Shown in pieces: positions 41,044 to 48,883 of a stretch of DNA of 55,547 nucleotides (position 1 is its first letter; every line of letters starts with the position of its first letter). The stretch covers positions 1-55,547 of the forward strand of contig NZ_JOGX01000042.1 in the NCBI RefSeq assembly GCF_000719555.1, read 5' to 3'. Made by a program: the position numbers and the translations under genes. The notes beneath the pieces were generated by a model that was given only the letters and a program-made list of their open reading frames with translations, did not search any database and had not been told where the DNA came from. The stretch is from Streptomyces sp. NRRL F-5727 (GTDB lineage Bacteria > Actinomycetota > Actinomycetes > Streptomycetales > Streptomycetaceae).

Positions 41044-44000
41044 ATGGCTCCCAGGCTCAGCGTCATCGTCCCGATATACAACGTGGCGTACTACCTGCCC
41101 GCCTGCCTGAACTCGCTCGCCGTGCAGACCTTCCAGGACCTGGAAGTGATCATGGTGGACGACGGGTCGACCGACGAGTCCCACGAGATCGCGGCGGAGT
41201 TCGCGGCGAAGGACGACCGCTTCCGGCTCATCCGGAAGGAGAACGCCGGCCTGGGCGCCGCCCGTAACACCGGTCTGGACAGCCTGGCGCCGGAGGCCGA
41301 GTTCATCGCCTTCGTCGACAGCGACGACCTGATCCCGCCGGACGCCTACCGGCTGATGATCGAGACCCTCGACGAGACGGGCTCCTCCTTCGCCACGGGC
41401 AACGTGGAGCACATCAACTCCACCCGGATCTGGCAGTCCCCGATGCACCGCTTCCTCTCCCGGGGCGCGGTCAAGAAGACGCACGTCAGCCGGAAGCGCG
41501 CGCTGCTCACCGACCGGATCGCCTGCAACAAGGTCTTCCGCCGCGACTTCTGGGAGCAGCACGGGCTGCGCTTCCCCGAGGGCGTGCTGTACGAGGACAC
41601 CCCGGTGATCGTCCCGGCGCAGTACCTCGCCGAGTCCGTCGACATCATCAGCGAGACCACGTACTACTGGCGTCTGCGCGAGGGCGAGGCCGCCCCGTCG
41701 ATCACCCAGCGCCGCACCGAGCCGAAGGCCGCCCGCGACCGCGCCTCCGCGGTGGAGAGCGTCAGCCGCTTCCTCGCCGCGCGCACCGAGCCGGGTGCCG
41801 AGGAGCTGAAGCGCGAGTACGACCGGACCGTGCTCACCGGTGACCTGCGCATCTTCCTCAACGTGCTGCCCGACGGCGACGAGGAGTACCGCGCGGAGTT
41901 CATGACCGCGGCCAACAAGTTCCTCGACCAGATCGACCTGAAGACGGTCAAGACGCTGCCCACCGCGCTGCGCGTCAAGTGGCTGCTGGTCCGCAAGCAC
42001 GCCCTGGCCGAGCTCCTGGCCTTCATCGAGGCCGAGCGGATCGGTGAGCCGGTCGAGCTCGACGGCTCCTTCCGCCGGTACGCGAAGTACCCGTTCCTGG
42101 AGTCCACGCAGCTGCCGAAGAAGGTCCTCCGGATGGACCAGGACCTGCAGCTGCGCTCGCCGCTGCGGGAGCTGGAGTGGCTGCCCGGCGGCAAGCTGCG
42201 GCTGGCCGGCCACGCCTGGATCGACCGGGTCGACCAGAGCGGCAAGCGGTCCGTGGTGAAGCTGCTCCAGCTGAAGAAGGACGGCACCCAGCGGCGGATG
42301 CTGATCCCGCTGAAGAACCTCCAGACCGAGGACGCCACCACGGCCGCCGGCTGGAAGAACCGCGGTCACAGCTTCGACTGGGCCGGCTGGGAGACCGAGA
42401 TCGACCTGTCCCGCTTCCGCAAGGGCGGGCAGTGGCAGGAGGGTCTCTGGCACGTCGGCATGCGCGTGCTCTCCGGTGGTCTGGTGCGGTCCCGCTCGGT
42501 CCACTCGTACGGCTCCGACCACACCGCCTACCCGCAGCCGCACTGGCTCGACGAGACCCACCGGATCGTGCCGGAGCTGCGCCGCGCCGCGCTGAAGCTG
42601 CGCGTCGAGAAGGTGCCGTTCACGGTCACCGGCTTCGCGCCGGACGGGGACGCGATCGTCGTCGACGGTCTGCTGCGCGAGGCGGTCGCCCCGGGCGTCG
42701 AGGTCTCGCTGCGGATCATCAACCAGAGCAGCGGCGAGGCGTTCCTCGTCCCCGCCGAGATCGTGTCCGCCGCCGGTGACCGCACCGAGCTGCGGATCCG
42801 CGTCCCGCTGAAGGACGTGGCGCTGCTGCCGGAGCACCTGGAGACCGCCGACACGGCGGGCGCCGACCCGGCCAAGACCATGCGCCGCAACTGGAGCACC
42901 CAGCTCCAGCTCCAGCAGGGCGAGGAGAAGCCGCGCCGTCACCGGGTCGTGGTCCGGGACGGTCTGGCCGACCTCCAGGTGCGGCTCACCGACGCCTTCG
43001 GCGAGGACGCCCCGCTGAACGAGGTGGCGGTGCTCTCCGGCACCAACGGCTACCTGAAGTTCGCCGGCCGCCCGCTGCGCGCCAAGATCACCGGGATCGC
43101 GACCACCGACGGCACCTTCCTGATCCGCGGCACCGCGCCGGTGGACCTGGCCGACTACCAGCTGGTCGTCAGCGCCAAGAACCGCTTCGACGAGCGGACC
43201 GTGCCGCTGAGCCTCGCCGCGGACGGCACCTTCGAGGCGACCTTCCGCCCGTCGACGATGTCCGGCACCGGCGGCGGTCTGCCGCTGAAGGCCGGCCGCT
43301 GGGTCTTCCGCCTGGAGGCGGGGGAGGACGCGCCGGCGCTGCCGCTCGTCGTCGACCGGCTGGCCGTCACCCAGTTCCCGCTGGAGAGCACGTACAACGG
43401 GCGGGAGAACCGCCTGGAGGTCCACTGGCAGGACCACCCGCAGCTCAACTGCCTGCCGGACCTGTCCCCGCTGGAGCGCGGCGACAACCGTCAGTACCAG
43501 CTGCGCCAGGAGGTGTACGAGAAGGGCCGCGAGCTGCCGCTGCGCGACTCGGTGCTGTACATCAGCTACAACGGCAAGCAGTACTCGGACAGCCCGCGCG
43601 CCATCCACGAGGAGCTGCTGCGCCGGGGCGCGGACGTCGAGCACCTGTGGCTGGTCCGCGACGGCCAGGTCGAGCTGCCCGACACGGTGCAGGCGGTCCG
43701 TTTCCAGGGCCGTGAGTGGTACGAGGCGCTGGCCCGTTCGCGGTACATCATCACCAACGCCCACCTGCCGCACTGGATCCGCCGTCGCGCGGGCCAGGTG
43801 ATCGTGCAGACCTGGCACGGCACGATGCTGAAGAAGATCGGCCTGGACATCGACGCGCCGAAGTTCGACCCGAACTACCACGAGCGTCTGGTCAAGGAAG
43901 CCGAGAGCTGGAACGTCCTGGTCTCGTCGAACCGCTTCTCCACCCCGATCCTCAAGCGGGCCATGGGCTACAACGGCCTGATCGCGGAGACGGGCTACCC

Positions 44001-44640
44001 GCGCAACGACTACCTGTACGCCGAGGACCGCGACGAGCGCGCGGCCGAGGTGAAGGCGAAGCTGGGCCTGCCCGCGGACAAGAAGGTCGTGCTGTACGCG
44101 CCGACCTGGCGCGACGACCTGTCGCACGCCCGCGGCCAGTTCAAGTTCGACCTGCGGGTGGACCTGGAGGACGCCCGCCGTCGCCTCGGTGACGACCACG
44201 TCTTCCTGATCCGTCGTCACTCGAACATCGTGGACAGCATCCCGGGCGCCGGGAACGGCTTCGTCTACGACGTCTCCGAGTACCCGGACATCGCGGACCT
44301 GTACCTGGCGGCCGACATCATGATCACGGACTACTCGTCGGTCATGTTCGACTACGCGCACCTGCGCCGCCCGATGCTGTTCTTCACGTACGACCTGGAG
44401 CACTACCGCGACCGTCTGCGGGGCTTCTACTTCGACTTCGAGAACGACGCGCCGGGCCCGCTGGTGGAGACCTCGGACGACCTGCTCACGGCGATCCGGG
44501 AGATCGACGAGGTGCAGGCCGCGTACCAGGAGAAGTACGACGAGTTCCACCACCAGTTCTGCGACCTGGACGACGGCCACGCGGCCGGCCGTGTCGCCGA
44601 CCTGATGTTCAAGATCGCCGAGGAGGGCGCGCCGCTGTAG
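41044..44640 (+). CDS. Large GT2 / linker / CDP-glycerol glycerophosphotransferase fusion
   Basis: 1198 residues. The N-terminal GT2 domain (about 1-250) has LSVIVPIYNVAYYLPACLNS, VDDGSTDES and DSDDL. A long middle part (about 370-800) is built of beta-rich modules without a recognised name. The C-terminal Glyphos_transf domain (about 890-1195) has QTWHGTMLKKIGLD, TGYPRNDYLY, VLYAPTWRDD and ADIMITDYSSVMFDYA. It probably polymerises a glycerol- or ribitol-phosphate wall glycopolymer and adds sugar. ATG 41044 begins MAPRLSV, with AGGA 12 bases upstream. Its own terminator follows. Confidence 0.88.
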   Translation: MAPRLSVIVPIYNVAYYLPACLNSLAVQTFQDLEVIMVDDGSTDESHEIAAEFAAKDDRFRLIRKENAGLGAARNTGLDSLAPEAEFIAFVDSDDLIPPDAYRLMIETLDETGSSFATGNVEHINSTRIWQSPMHRFLSRGAVKKTHVSRKRALLTDRIACNKVFRRDFWEQHGLRFPEGVLYEDTPVIVPAQYLAESVDIISETTYYWRLREGEAAPSITQRRTEPKAARDRASAVESVSRFLAARTEPGAEELKREYDRTVLTGDLRIFLNVLPDGDEEYRAEFMTAANKFLDQIDLKTVKTLPTALRVKWLLVRKHALAELLAFIEAERIGEPVELDGSFRRYAKYPFLESTQLPKKVLRMDQDLQLRSPLRELEWLPGGKLRLAGHAWIDRVDQSGKRSVVKLLQLKKDGTQRRMLIPLKNLQTEDATTAAGWKNRGHSFDWAGWETEIDLSRFRKGGQWQEGLWHVGMRVLSGGLVRSRSVHSYGSDHTAYPQPHWLDETHRIVPELRRAALKLRVEKVPFTVTGFAPDGDAIVVDGLLREAVAPGVEVSLRIINQSSGEAFLVPAEIVSAAGDRTELRIRVPLKDVALLPEHLETADTAGADPAKTMRRNWSTQLQLQQGEEKPRRHRVVVRDGLADLQVRLTDAFGEDAPLNEVAVLSGTNGYLKFAGRPLRAKITGIATTDGTFLIRGTAPVDLADYQLVVSAKNRFDERTVPLSLAADGTFEATFRPSTMSGTGGGLPLKAGRWVFRLEAGEDAPALPLVVDRLAVTQFPLESTYNGRENRLEVHWQDHPQLNCLPDLSPLERGDNRQYQLRQEVYEKGRELPLRDSVLYISYNGKQYSDSPRAIHEELLRRGADVEHLWLVRDGQVELPDTVQAVRFQGREWYEALARSRYIITNAHLPHWIRRRAGQVIVQTWHGTMLKKIGLDIDAPKFDPNYHERLVKEAESWNVLVSSNRFSTPILKRAMGYNGLIAETGYPRNDYLYAEDRDERAAEVKAKLGLPADKKVVLYAPTWRDDLSHARGQFKFDLRVDLEDARRRLGDDHVFLIRRHSNIVDSIPGAGNGFVYDVSEYPDIADLYLAADIMITDYSSVMFDYAHLRRPMLFFTYDLEHYRDRLRGFYFDFENDAPGPLVETSDDLLTAIREIDEVQAAYQEKYDEFHHQFCDLDDGHAAGRVADLMFKIAEEGAPL

Positions 44641-44668
44641 CGGTCGCCCCCCCCGGGGGTGGAAGTGG

Positions 44669-44704
44669 AGGAGCCCCGGTCCGCAGTGGCGGACCGGGGC
44701 TCCT
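44669..44704. terminator. Bidirectional terminator between the TagF-like and GT4 genes
   Basis: Perfect 16-bp stem (44669-44684 with 44689-44704), loop AGTG, between converging stops. Confidence 0.85.
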
Positions 44705-44736
44705 TCGTGTGTGCCGCGCGGGCTACGTCCCGTCGG

Positions 44737-46758
44737 TCACTTCTTGTCGATGATCTTCAGGGAGAGCTGTCCGTTGCTGGAGAAGTACGGGCGCAGCTCG
44801 TGCCGGGCGCCGGCGACGGCGGTCGGCACCGACGCGAGGCGGTTGCGCCAGCCGCTCTTCGGCTTGGTGTCGACGGAGGCCGGGACGGGGGCGCCGGACG
44901 TCTTCACCACCGGGTACGGGAAGGTGAAGACGTCCATCGGGACGAGCACGTCGGTGGCGAGCTTGCAGACGCGGATCCGGGGCGAGTTCTGGTCGGGCAG
45001 CAGCCACAGGTCCCAGACGTCCTCGGCGCCGGGCTGGTGCAGGCGGGCCGCGGCGGCGTTGTCCAGGGAGGCGGTGAAGCGCCCGTCGGCGCCGGCCTTC
45101 ACCGGGAAGGTGAAGTTCTTGTCGGCCTCCTTGCGGTGGACGGCCTCGATCACGCTGCCCTTGCCGGGCTGGACGCCCCAGGCCGCCGCCTCGACGACGA
45201 TCGAGCTGGCGCCGGCCTTGATGGCCGCGACCTCGACGTGCTGGGCGCGGACCCGGCTCTGCACCCGGAGGGTGCCGTCGGTGTGGGTGTGCGGCAGCAG
45301 CAGGGAGAGCGCGGGGCCCTCGGTGCGGGGCAGCTTCAGCGAGAGGATCTGGAGGGTGTCGCAGCCGGCCGAGCGGAGCGGCAGGTCGTAGCCGGCGGCG
45401 CGGATCTGGAGCTCCCAGTCGCCCTCGACGAGCTTGCCGAGCGCGGGGACCAGCGCCTCGTCGCCGACGAAGGGGACGACGACCTCGTCGGCCTTCTTGC
45501 GGATGTCCTTGCAGACCAGCCGGGCGTCGCTGTCGGCGGGCAGCCCCTCGACCCGGACCCGGACGTCGCCCTGCGGGCTCACCACGGCGGCGGCCGTCCG
45601 GGGGATGGCCCGGCGGGCGCGCATGGTCTCGACGAGCTGCTCGAAGCGGGCGGCGGTCTCGGCCTCCTGGAAGCGGACCACGTTGGCCACCGCGGCGGCG
45701 GCCATCTTCCGGCGCAGGTCCTCGTCGGCGATCAGCTTCTCGATGTGCTCGGCGAGCGCTTCCTTGTCGCCGAGCGGGACGACGTAGCCGTCCTCGCCCT
45801 GCCTGATGATGTTGCGCGGGCCGTGCGGGGCGTCGTAGCAGACCGCCGGGAGGCCGGCCGCCATCGCCTCGACGGTGACGTTGCCGAACGCCTCCAGGTG
45901 GGACGGGAGGACGAAGATGGACGCCTTGGCGAACTCCGGGGTGACCGGGGTGGCCGGGCCCATCAGGAAGATCTGGTTGTTGCTGTCGGTCTCGTCGATC
46001 TTCTTGCGCAGGTTGGCGCGCTCGGGGCCGGAGCCGTAGATCCGCAGGCTCCAGTCCGGGTGGCGGGGCGCCACGGTGGAGAACGCCTCGATGAGGTCGC
46101 CGAAGCCCTTGTGCGGCTTGAGCAGGCCGGCCGTGACGACGATCTTGTTGTCGCCGGTGGACATCTGGCCCTGGTGGGCCGGGATGCAGTTCGGCATGGG
46201 GGAGAGCAGGTGGCTCACGGCGGGGACGACCCCGGCGATGGTCCGGCACTCGTCCGGCGTCGGCGCGGTGATCGCGTCCATCTTCGGGTACGCGTCCCGG
46301 AAGAGGGCGTCGCGGATGTGGCTGCCGTACCGCGCGGGCCGCGAGTGCTCCATCGCGACCTTGAGGAAGTCGCGGTCCGAGTAGGCCAGCATGATGGTGA
46401 TCTTGGGGTTGTTGCTGACCACGACGTCGGCGTCGGTGGTGGCCAGGTACTCCATCAGCCGCTTCTCGGCCAGCCGGCCGATCCACGGCTTCTTGTCCGT
46501 GGGCTCGTTCGGGTAGATGTGCGGGAAGACCTCGAGCTGCGGGTCGTCGCCGTCGTACGTGTGGGAGTGCTTCCGGTAGTCGGAGAGCGCGATGGTCTTC
46601 ACCCGGGGGTCCAGCGGGAAGAACGCCTGGTCGCGGTTGCGGCGGAGGGCGACCAGCTCGACCTCGTGGTGTTCCACGAGCGCCCCGGCCAGGTTGTGGA
46701 TCGCGCTCACCACACCGCCGATGTGGCAGCGGTCCACCAGGAGGAAGGATATTTTCAC
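44737..46758 (-). CDS. GT4-family glycosyltransferase with a C-terminal beta-rich extension
   Basis: 673 residues from GTG 46758 (VKISFLLVDRCHIGGV), with GAGG seven bases upstream; the longer frame has no site. The GT-B fold is shown by HIGGVVSAIHNLA at the N-terminus, VVTAGLLKPHKGFGDLIEAF near 225 and the nucleotide-sugar block PSHLEAFGNVTVEAMAAGLPAVCYD near 310. After about residue 375 comes an extra 270-residue beta-rich region resembling the middle modules of the 1198-residue protein in style. It is likely to add sugars to the same wall polymer. Donor and acceptor unknown. Confidence 0.88.
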   Translation of the reverse strand: MKISFLLVDRCHIGGVVSAIHNLAGALVEHHEVELVALRRNRDQAFFPLDPRVKTIALSDYRKHSHTYDGDDPQLEVFPHIYPNEPTDKKPWIGRLAEKRLMEYLATTDADVVVSNNPKITIMLAYSDRDFLKVAMEHSRPARYGSHIRDALFRDAYPKMDAITAPTPDECRTIAGVVPAVSHLLSPMPNCIPAHQGQMSTGDNKIVVTAGLLKPHKGFGDLIEAFSTVAPRHPDWSLRIYGSGPERANLRKKIDETDSNNQIFLMGPATPVTPEFAKASIFVLPSHLEAFGNVTVEAMAAGLPAVCYDAPHGPRNIIRQGEDGYVVPLGDKEALAEHIEKLIADEDLRRKMAAAAVANVVRFQEAETAARFEQLVETMRARRAIPRTAAAVVSPQGDVRVRVEGLPADSDARLVCKDIRKKADEVVVPFVGDEALVPALGKLVEGDWELQIRAAGYDLPLRSAGCDTLQILSLKLPRTEGPALSLLLPHTHTDGTLRVQSRVRAQHVEVAAIKAGASSIVVEAAAWGVQPGKGSVIEAVHRKEADKNFTFPVKAGADGRFTASLDNAAAARLHQPGAEDVWDLWLLPDQNSPRIRVCKLATDVLVPMDVFTFPYPVVKTSGAPVPASVDTKPKSGWRNRLASVPTAVAGARHELRPYFSSNGQLSLKIIDKK

Positions 46759-46981
46759 GCCGAGCCTCGATGTCTGCGAAGAGGGGGGACCCCCGGGCGG
46801 GGGCTTGCGGCACGTGCGTCGAGCACGAGGTTGACGCACCTTAGGTTACGGGTCCTCGGCCCGGAAGCGGGGTGGGTCCGTCCGCACCCTACGGCGAACG
46901 GGCGGTATCCGCCCCGTAACGCCTTGGTCTCGTCCGGGCGAACGGGAAACCCGCCGACCGCCCCGCCACGTCGTTCTGGGC

Positions 46982-47617
46982 ATGAACACGGAAAACCCGG
47001 GCTGCCTCACGGGAGTGGCGCGCGCCGTCGCCCTCGTCGTCGTCCTGCCCGTGCGGCTGGTCTGGGACGCGCTCGCCTGGTGCCTCCGGCAGCTCTGGCG
47101 CTGGATCCTCGCCCCGGTCTGCCGAGGTCTCGCCTGGCTGCTCCACCACCTCGTCGTCATTCCCCTCCGATGGCTGTGGGAGTGGGTCCTCGCCCCGATC
47201 GGCCGAGCCCTCGCCTGGCTGCTCCACCACCTCCTCGTCGTCCCCCTCCGATGGCTGTGGGAGTGGATCCTCGTCCCCGTCGCCAAGGCCCTCTGGTGGG
47301 TCGTCGACCTGCTCGTCGTCACCCCGCTCCGCTGGCTCTGGCGGTACGCGCTCGGCCCCGTCTGCCGCTTCGTCGGCGCGATCCTCGCCTGGGCCTGGCG
47401 GATCGCCGGCGAGATCTCCCGGGCTGTCGGCCGGGCGGTCCGCTGGGTGCTGTGGAACGCGGTCGGCCGGCCCCTCGCCTGGGTGTACCGGGCGATCCTC
47501 ACCCCCGTCGGCCACTGGCTGCGCACCTGGGTGTGGGGACCCGTCGCCGCCGCCGGCCGCGCCGTCCGCGCCGCCGCCCGCGAGGTGCGCGCCGCCCTCT
47601 TCGGCGGCCCCCGCTGA
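46982..47617 (+). CDS. Tryptophan-rich repeat membrane protein of unknown function
   Basis: 211 residues, about 11 percent Trp. Three tandem 27-residue units (residues 47-127) follow the pattern xRxLAWLLHHLLVVPLRW then LWEWILAPV; a partial unit precedes them and degenerate ones follow (RAVGRAVRWVLWNAVGRPLAWVYRAILTPV). Each unit would form a hydrophobic or amphipathic helix flanked by Arg-Trp pairs, so the protein probably lies in or along the membrane. The C-terminus is Ala/Arg rich. ATG 46982 has no clear ribosome site. No family recognised. It sits between the GT4 gene and the DUF2344 gene. Confidence 0.75.
   Translation: MNTENPGCLTGVARAVALVVVLPVRLVWDALAWCLRQLWRWILAPVCRGLAWLLHHLVVIPLRWLWEWVLAPIGRALAWLLHHLLVVPLRWLWEWILVPVAKALWWVVDLLVVTPLRWLWRYALGPVCRFVGAILAWAWRIAGEISRAVGRAVRWVLWNAVGRPLAWVYRAILTPVGHWLRTWVWGPVAAAGRAVRAAAREVRAALFGGPR
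47120..47362 (+). repeat. Three tandem 81-bp in-frame repeats
   Basis: Units start at 47120, 47201 and 47282. The first two are nearly identical over the block from CTCGCCTGGCTGCTCCACC to GGCTGTGGGAGTGG; the third is diverged. The period of exactly 81 bases keeps the reading frame. Confidence 0.85.
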
Positions 47618-47829
47618 CCTGCCCGTCCGCGAACCCGGCGGGCCGCCGGGGAACCCGAGGTGGGCCGGGCGCGTACTCTGGGTAGTAAAGGAGACGTCCC
47701 CGGTGCGGCGCCCGCCCCCGAGATCTCCCCGCCCCCGGCGGGGGTGATCCGGGCAGGAGCCCACGGGACGCCCAAGAGCTTCCGGGCGGAGCGCCACCCG
47801 CGCCCGCCCCGCACCGAGGAGAAGAACCA

Positions 47830-48651
47830 CTGGGCAAGCGACAGCCCGAAGGCCCGCCGCCCGCACCGGCGGTGCAGCGCATCCGTCTGCGCTACACCAA
47901 GCGCGGCCGCCTCCGGTTCACCAGCCACCGCGACTTCCAGCGCGCCTTCGAGCGCGCCCTGCGCCGCGCCGAGGTGCCCATGGCGTACTCGGCCGGCTTC
48001 ACCCCGCACCCCAAGGTGTCGTACGCCAACGCCGCCCCCACGGGTACGGGCTCCGAGGCCGAGTTTCTGGAGATCGCCCTCACCGAGCGCCGCGACCCGG
48101 AGACCCTGCGGGCCCTGCTCGACGAGTCCCTCCCGGCCGGCCTCGACATCACCGACGCCGTCGAGGCCCGCACCTCCGGCCTCGCCGACCGGCTCACCGC
48201 CTCCGTCTGGGAGCTCCGGCTCGACGGCGTCGCCGTCGACGACGCCCGCAAGGCCGCCGAAGCCTTCCTTGCCGCGGAGACGGTGGAGGTGCAGCGCAAG
48301 ACCAAGAACGGCATCCGAACCTTCGACACCCGCTCCGCCGTCGTCGAGCTCGTCGCGGACCGTCCCCAGGGTGATAGGCCCGCCGACGATGCCTGTGCGA
48401 TACTGCGGCTGGTCGTTCGGCACGTGACACCCGCCGTGCGACCCGACGACGTCCTGTCCGGTCTCCGAGCTGTGGCCGACCTGGCGCCGCCGGTCCCCGC
48501 AGCGGTGACCAGGCTGGCGCAGGGGCTCTTCGACGAGGAGTCCGGCACGGTGACCGACCCGCTCGCGCCCGACCGCGAGGCAGTCACGGCCGCAGCACCC
48601 ACGGCCGCCGCGACCGCCCCGGCGACGGCGCCGGAGGCAGGCCCCGCGTAG
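47830..48651 (+). CDS. TIGR03936 / DUF2344 radical SAM-associated protein
   Basis: 273 residues as drawn. The conserved core is RIRLRYTKRGRLRFTSHRDFQRAFERAL (split: RIRLRYTKRGRLRF, TSHRDFQRAFERAL), then MAYSAGFTPHPKVSYA and GTGSEAEFLEIAL, diagnostic of DUF2344. It is normally fused or next to a TIGR03960 radical SAM protein. A CTG codon at 47830 lies eight bases after GAGGAG and opens MGKRQPEG if initiated; the first standard start is GTG 47872, which has no ribosome site and gives 259 residues. The C-terminal 60 residues are low-complexity Ala/Pro/Thr. It likely shares a transcript with rne, 232 bases downstream. Reaction unknown. Confidence 0.87.
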   Translation: MGKRQPEGPPPAPAVQRIRLRYTKRGRLRFTSHRDFQRAFERALRRAEVPMAYSAGFTPHPKVSYANAAPTGTGSEAEFLEIALTERRDPETLRALLDESLPAGLDITDAVEARTSGLADRLTASVWELRLDGVAVDDARKAAEAFLAAETVEVQRKTKNGIRTFDTRSAVVELVADRPQGDRPADDACAILRLVVRHVTPAVRPDDVLSGLRAVADLAPPVPAAVTRLAQGLFDEESGTVTDPLAPDREAVTAAAPTAAATAPATAPEAGPA

Positions 48652-48800
48652 GGGACGGAGTCGAGCGCAGCCCTGGCACTCGGGAGCCACCTGGGTCGGG
48701 CAGCGCACTGACCAGGAGACTTTCGCCAGGCCGTACGCATCGGGCGTACGGAACCGGCGAGCCAGACATTCAGCTCCCGTGCGGCGCCCGCGCCCCGGAC

Positions 48801-48834
48801 GGCGGCACCGCGCACGAAGCGCGTCCGTGCCGCC
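48801..48834 (+). promoter_or_regulatory. Hairpin in the rne leader
   Basis: GGCGGCAC (48801-48808) pairs with GTGCCGCC (48827-48834), with inner pairing of CGCG and GCGCG. It stands 50 bases before the rne start. It may be a weak terminator of the previous gene or a structured 5' leader. Confidence 0.4.
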
Positions 48835-48883
48835 CACCGGAATCCGACGCGGCGCCCGGGAGCGTGACGGGAGAACCGCCCGC

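Noticed and set aside
40990..44580. Very long open frame on the minus strand (1196 codons) opposite the large fusion gene
   Set aside because: High-GC antisense shadow: its translation is low-complexity Val/Leu/Asp/Arg without domains, while the plus strand has clear GT2 and TagF motifs.
47120..47362. CRISPR-like array from regular 81-bp repeats
   Set aside because: The units are in-frame coding repeats without spacers, and no cas genes are present.
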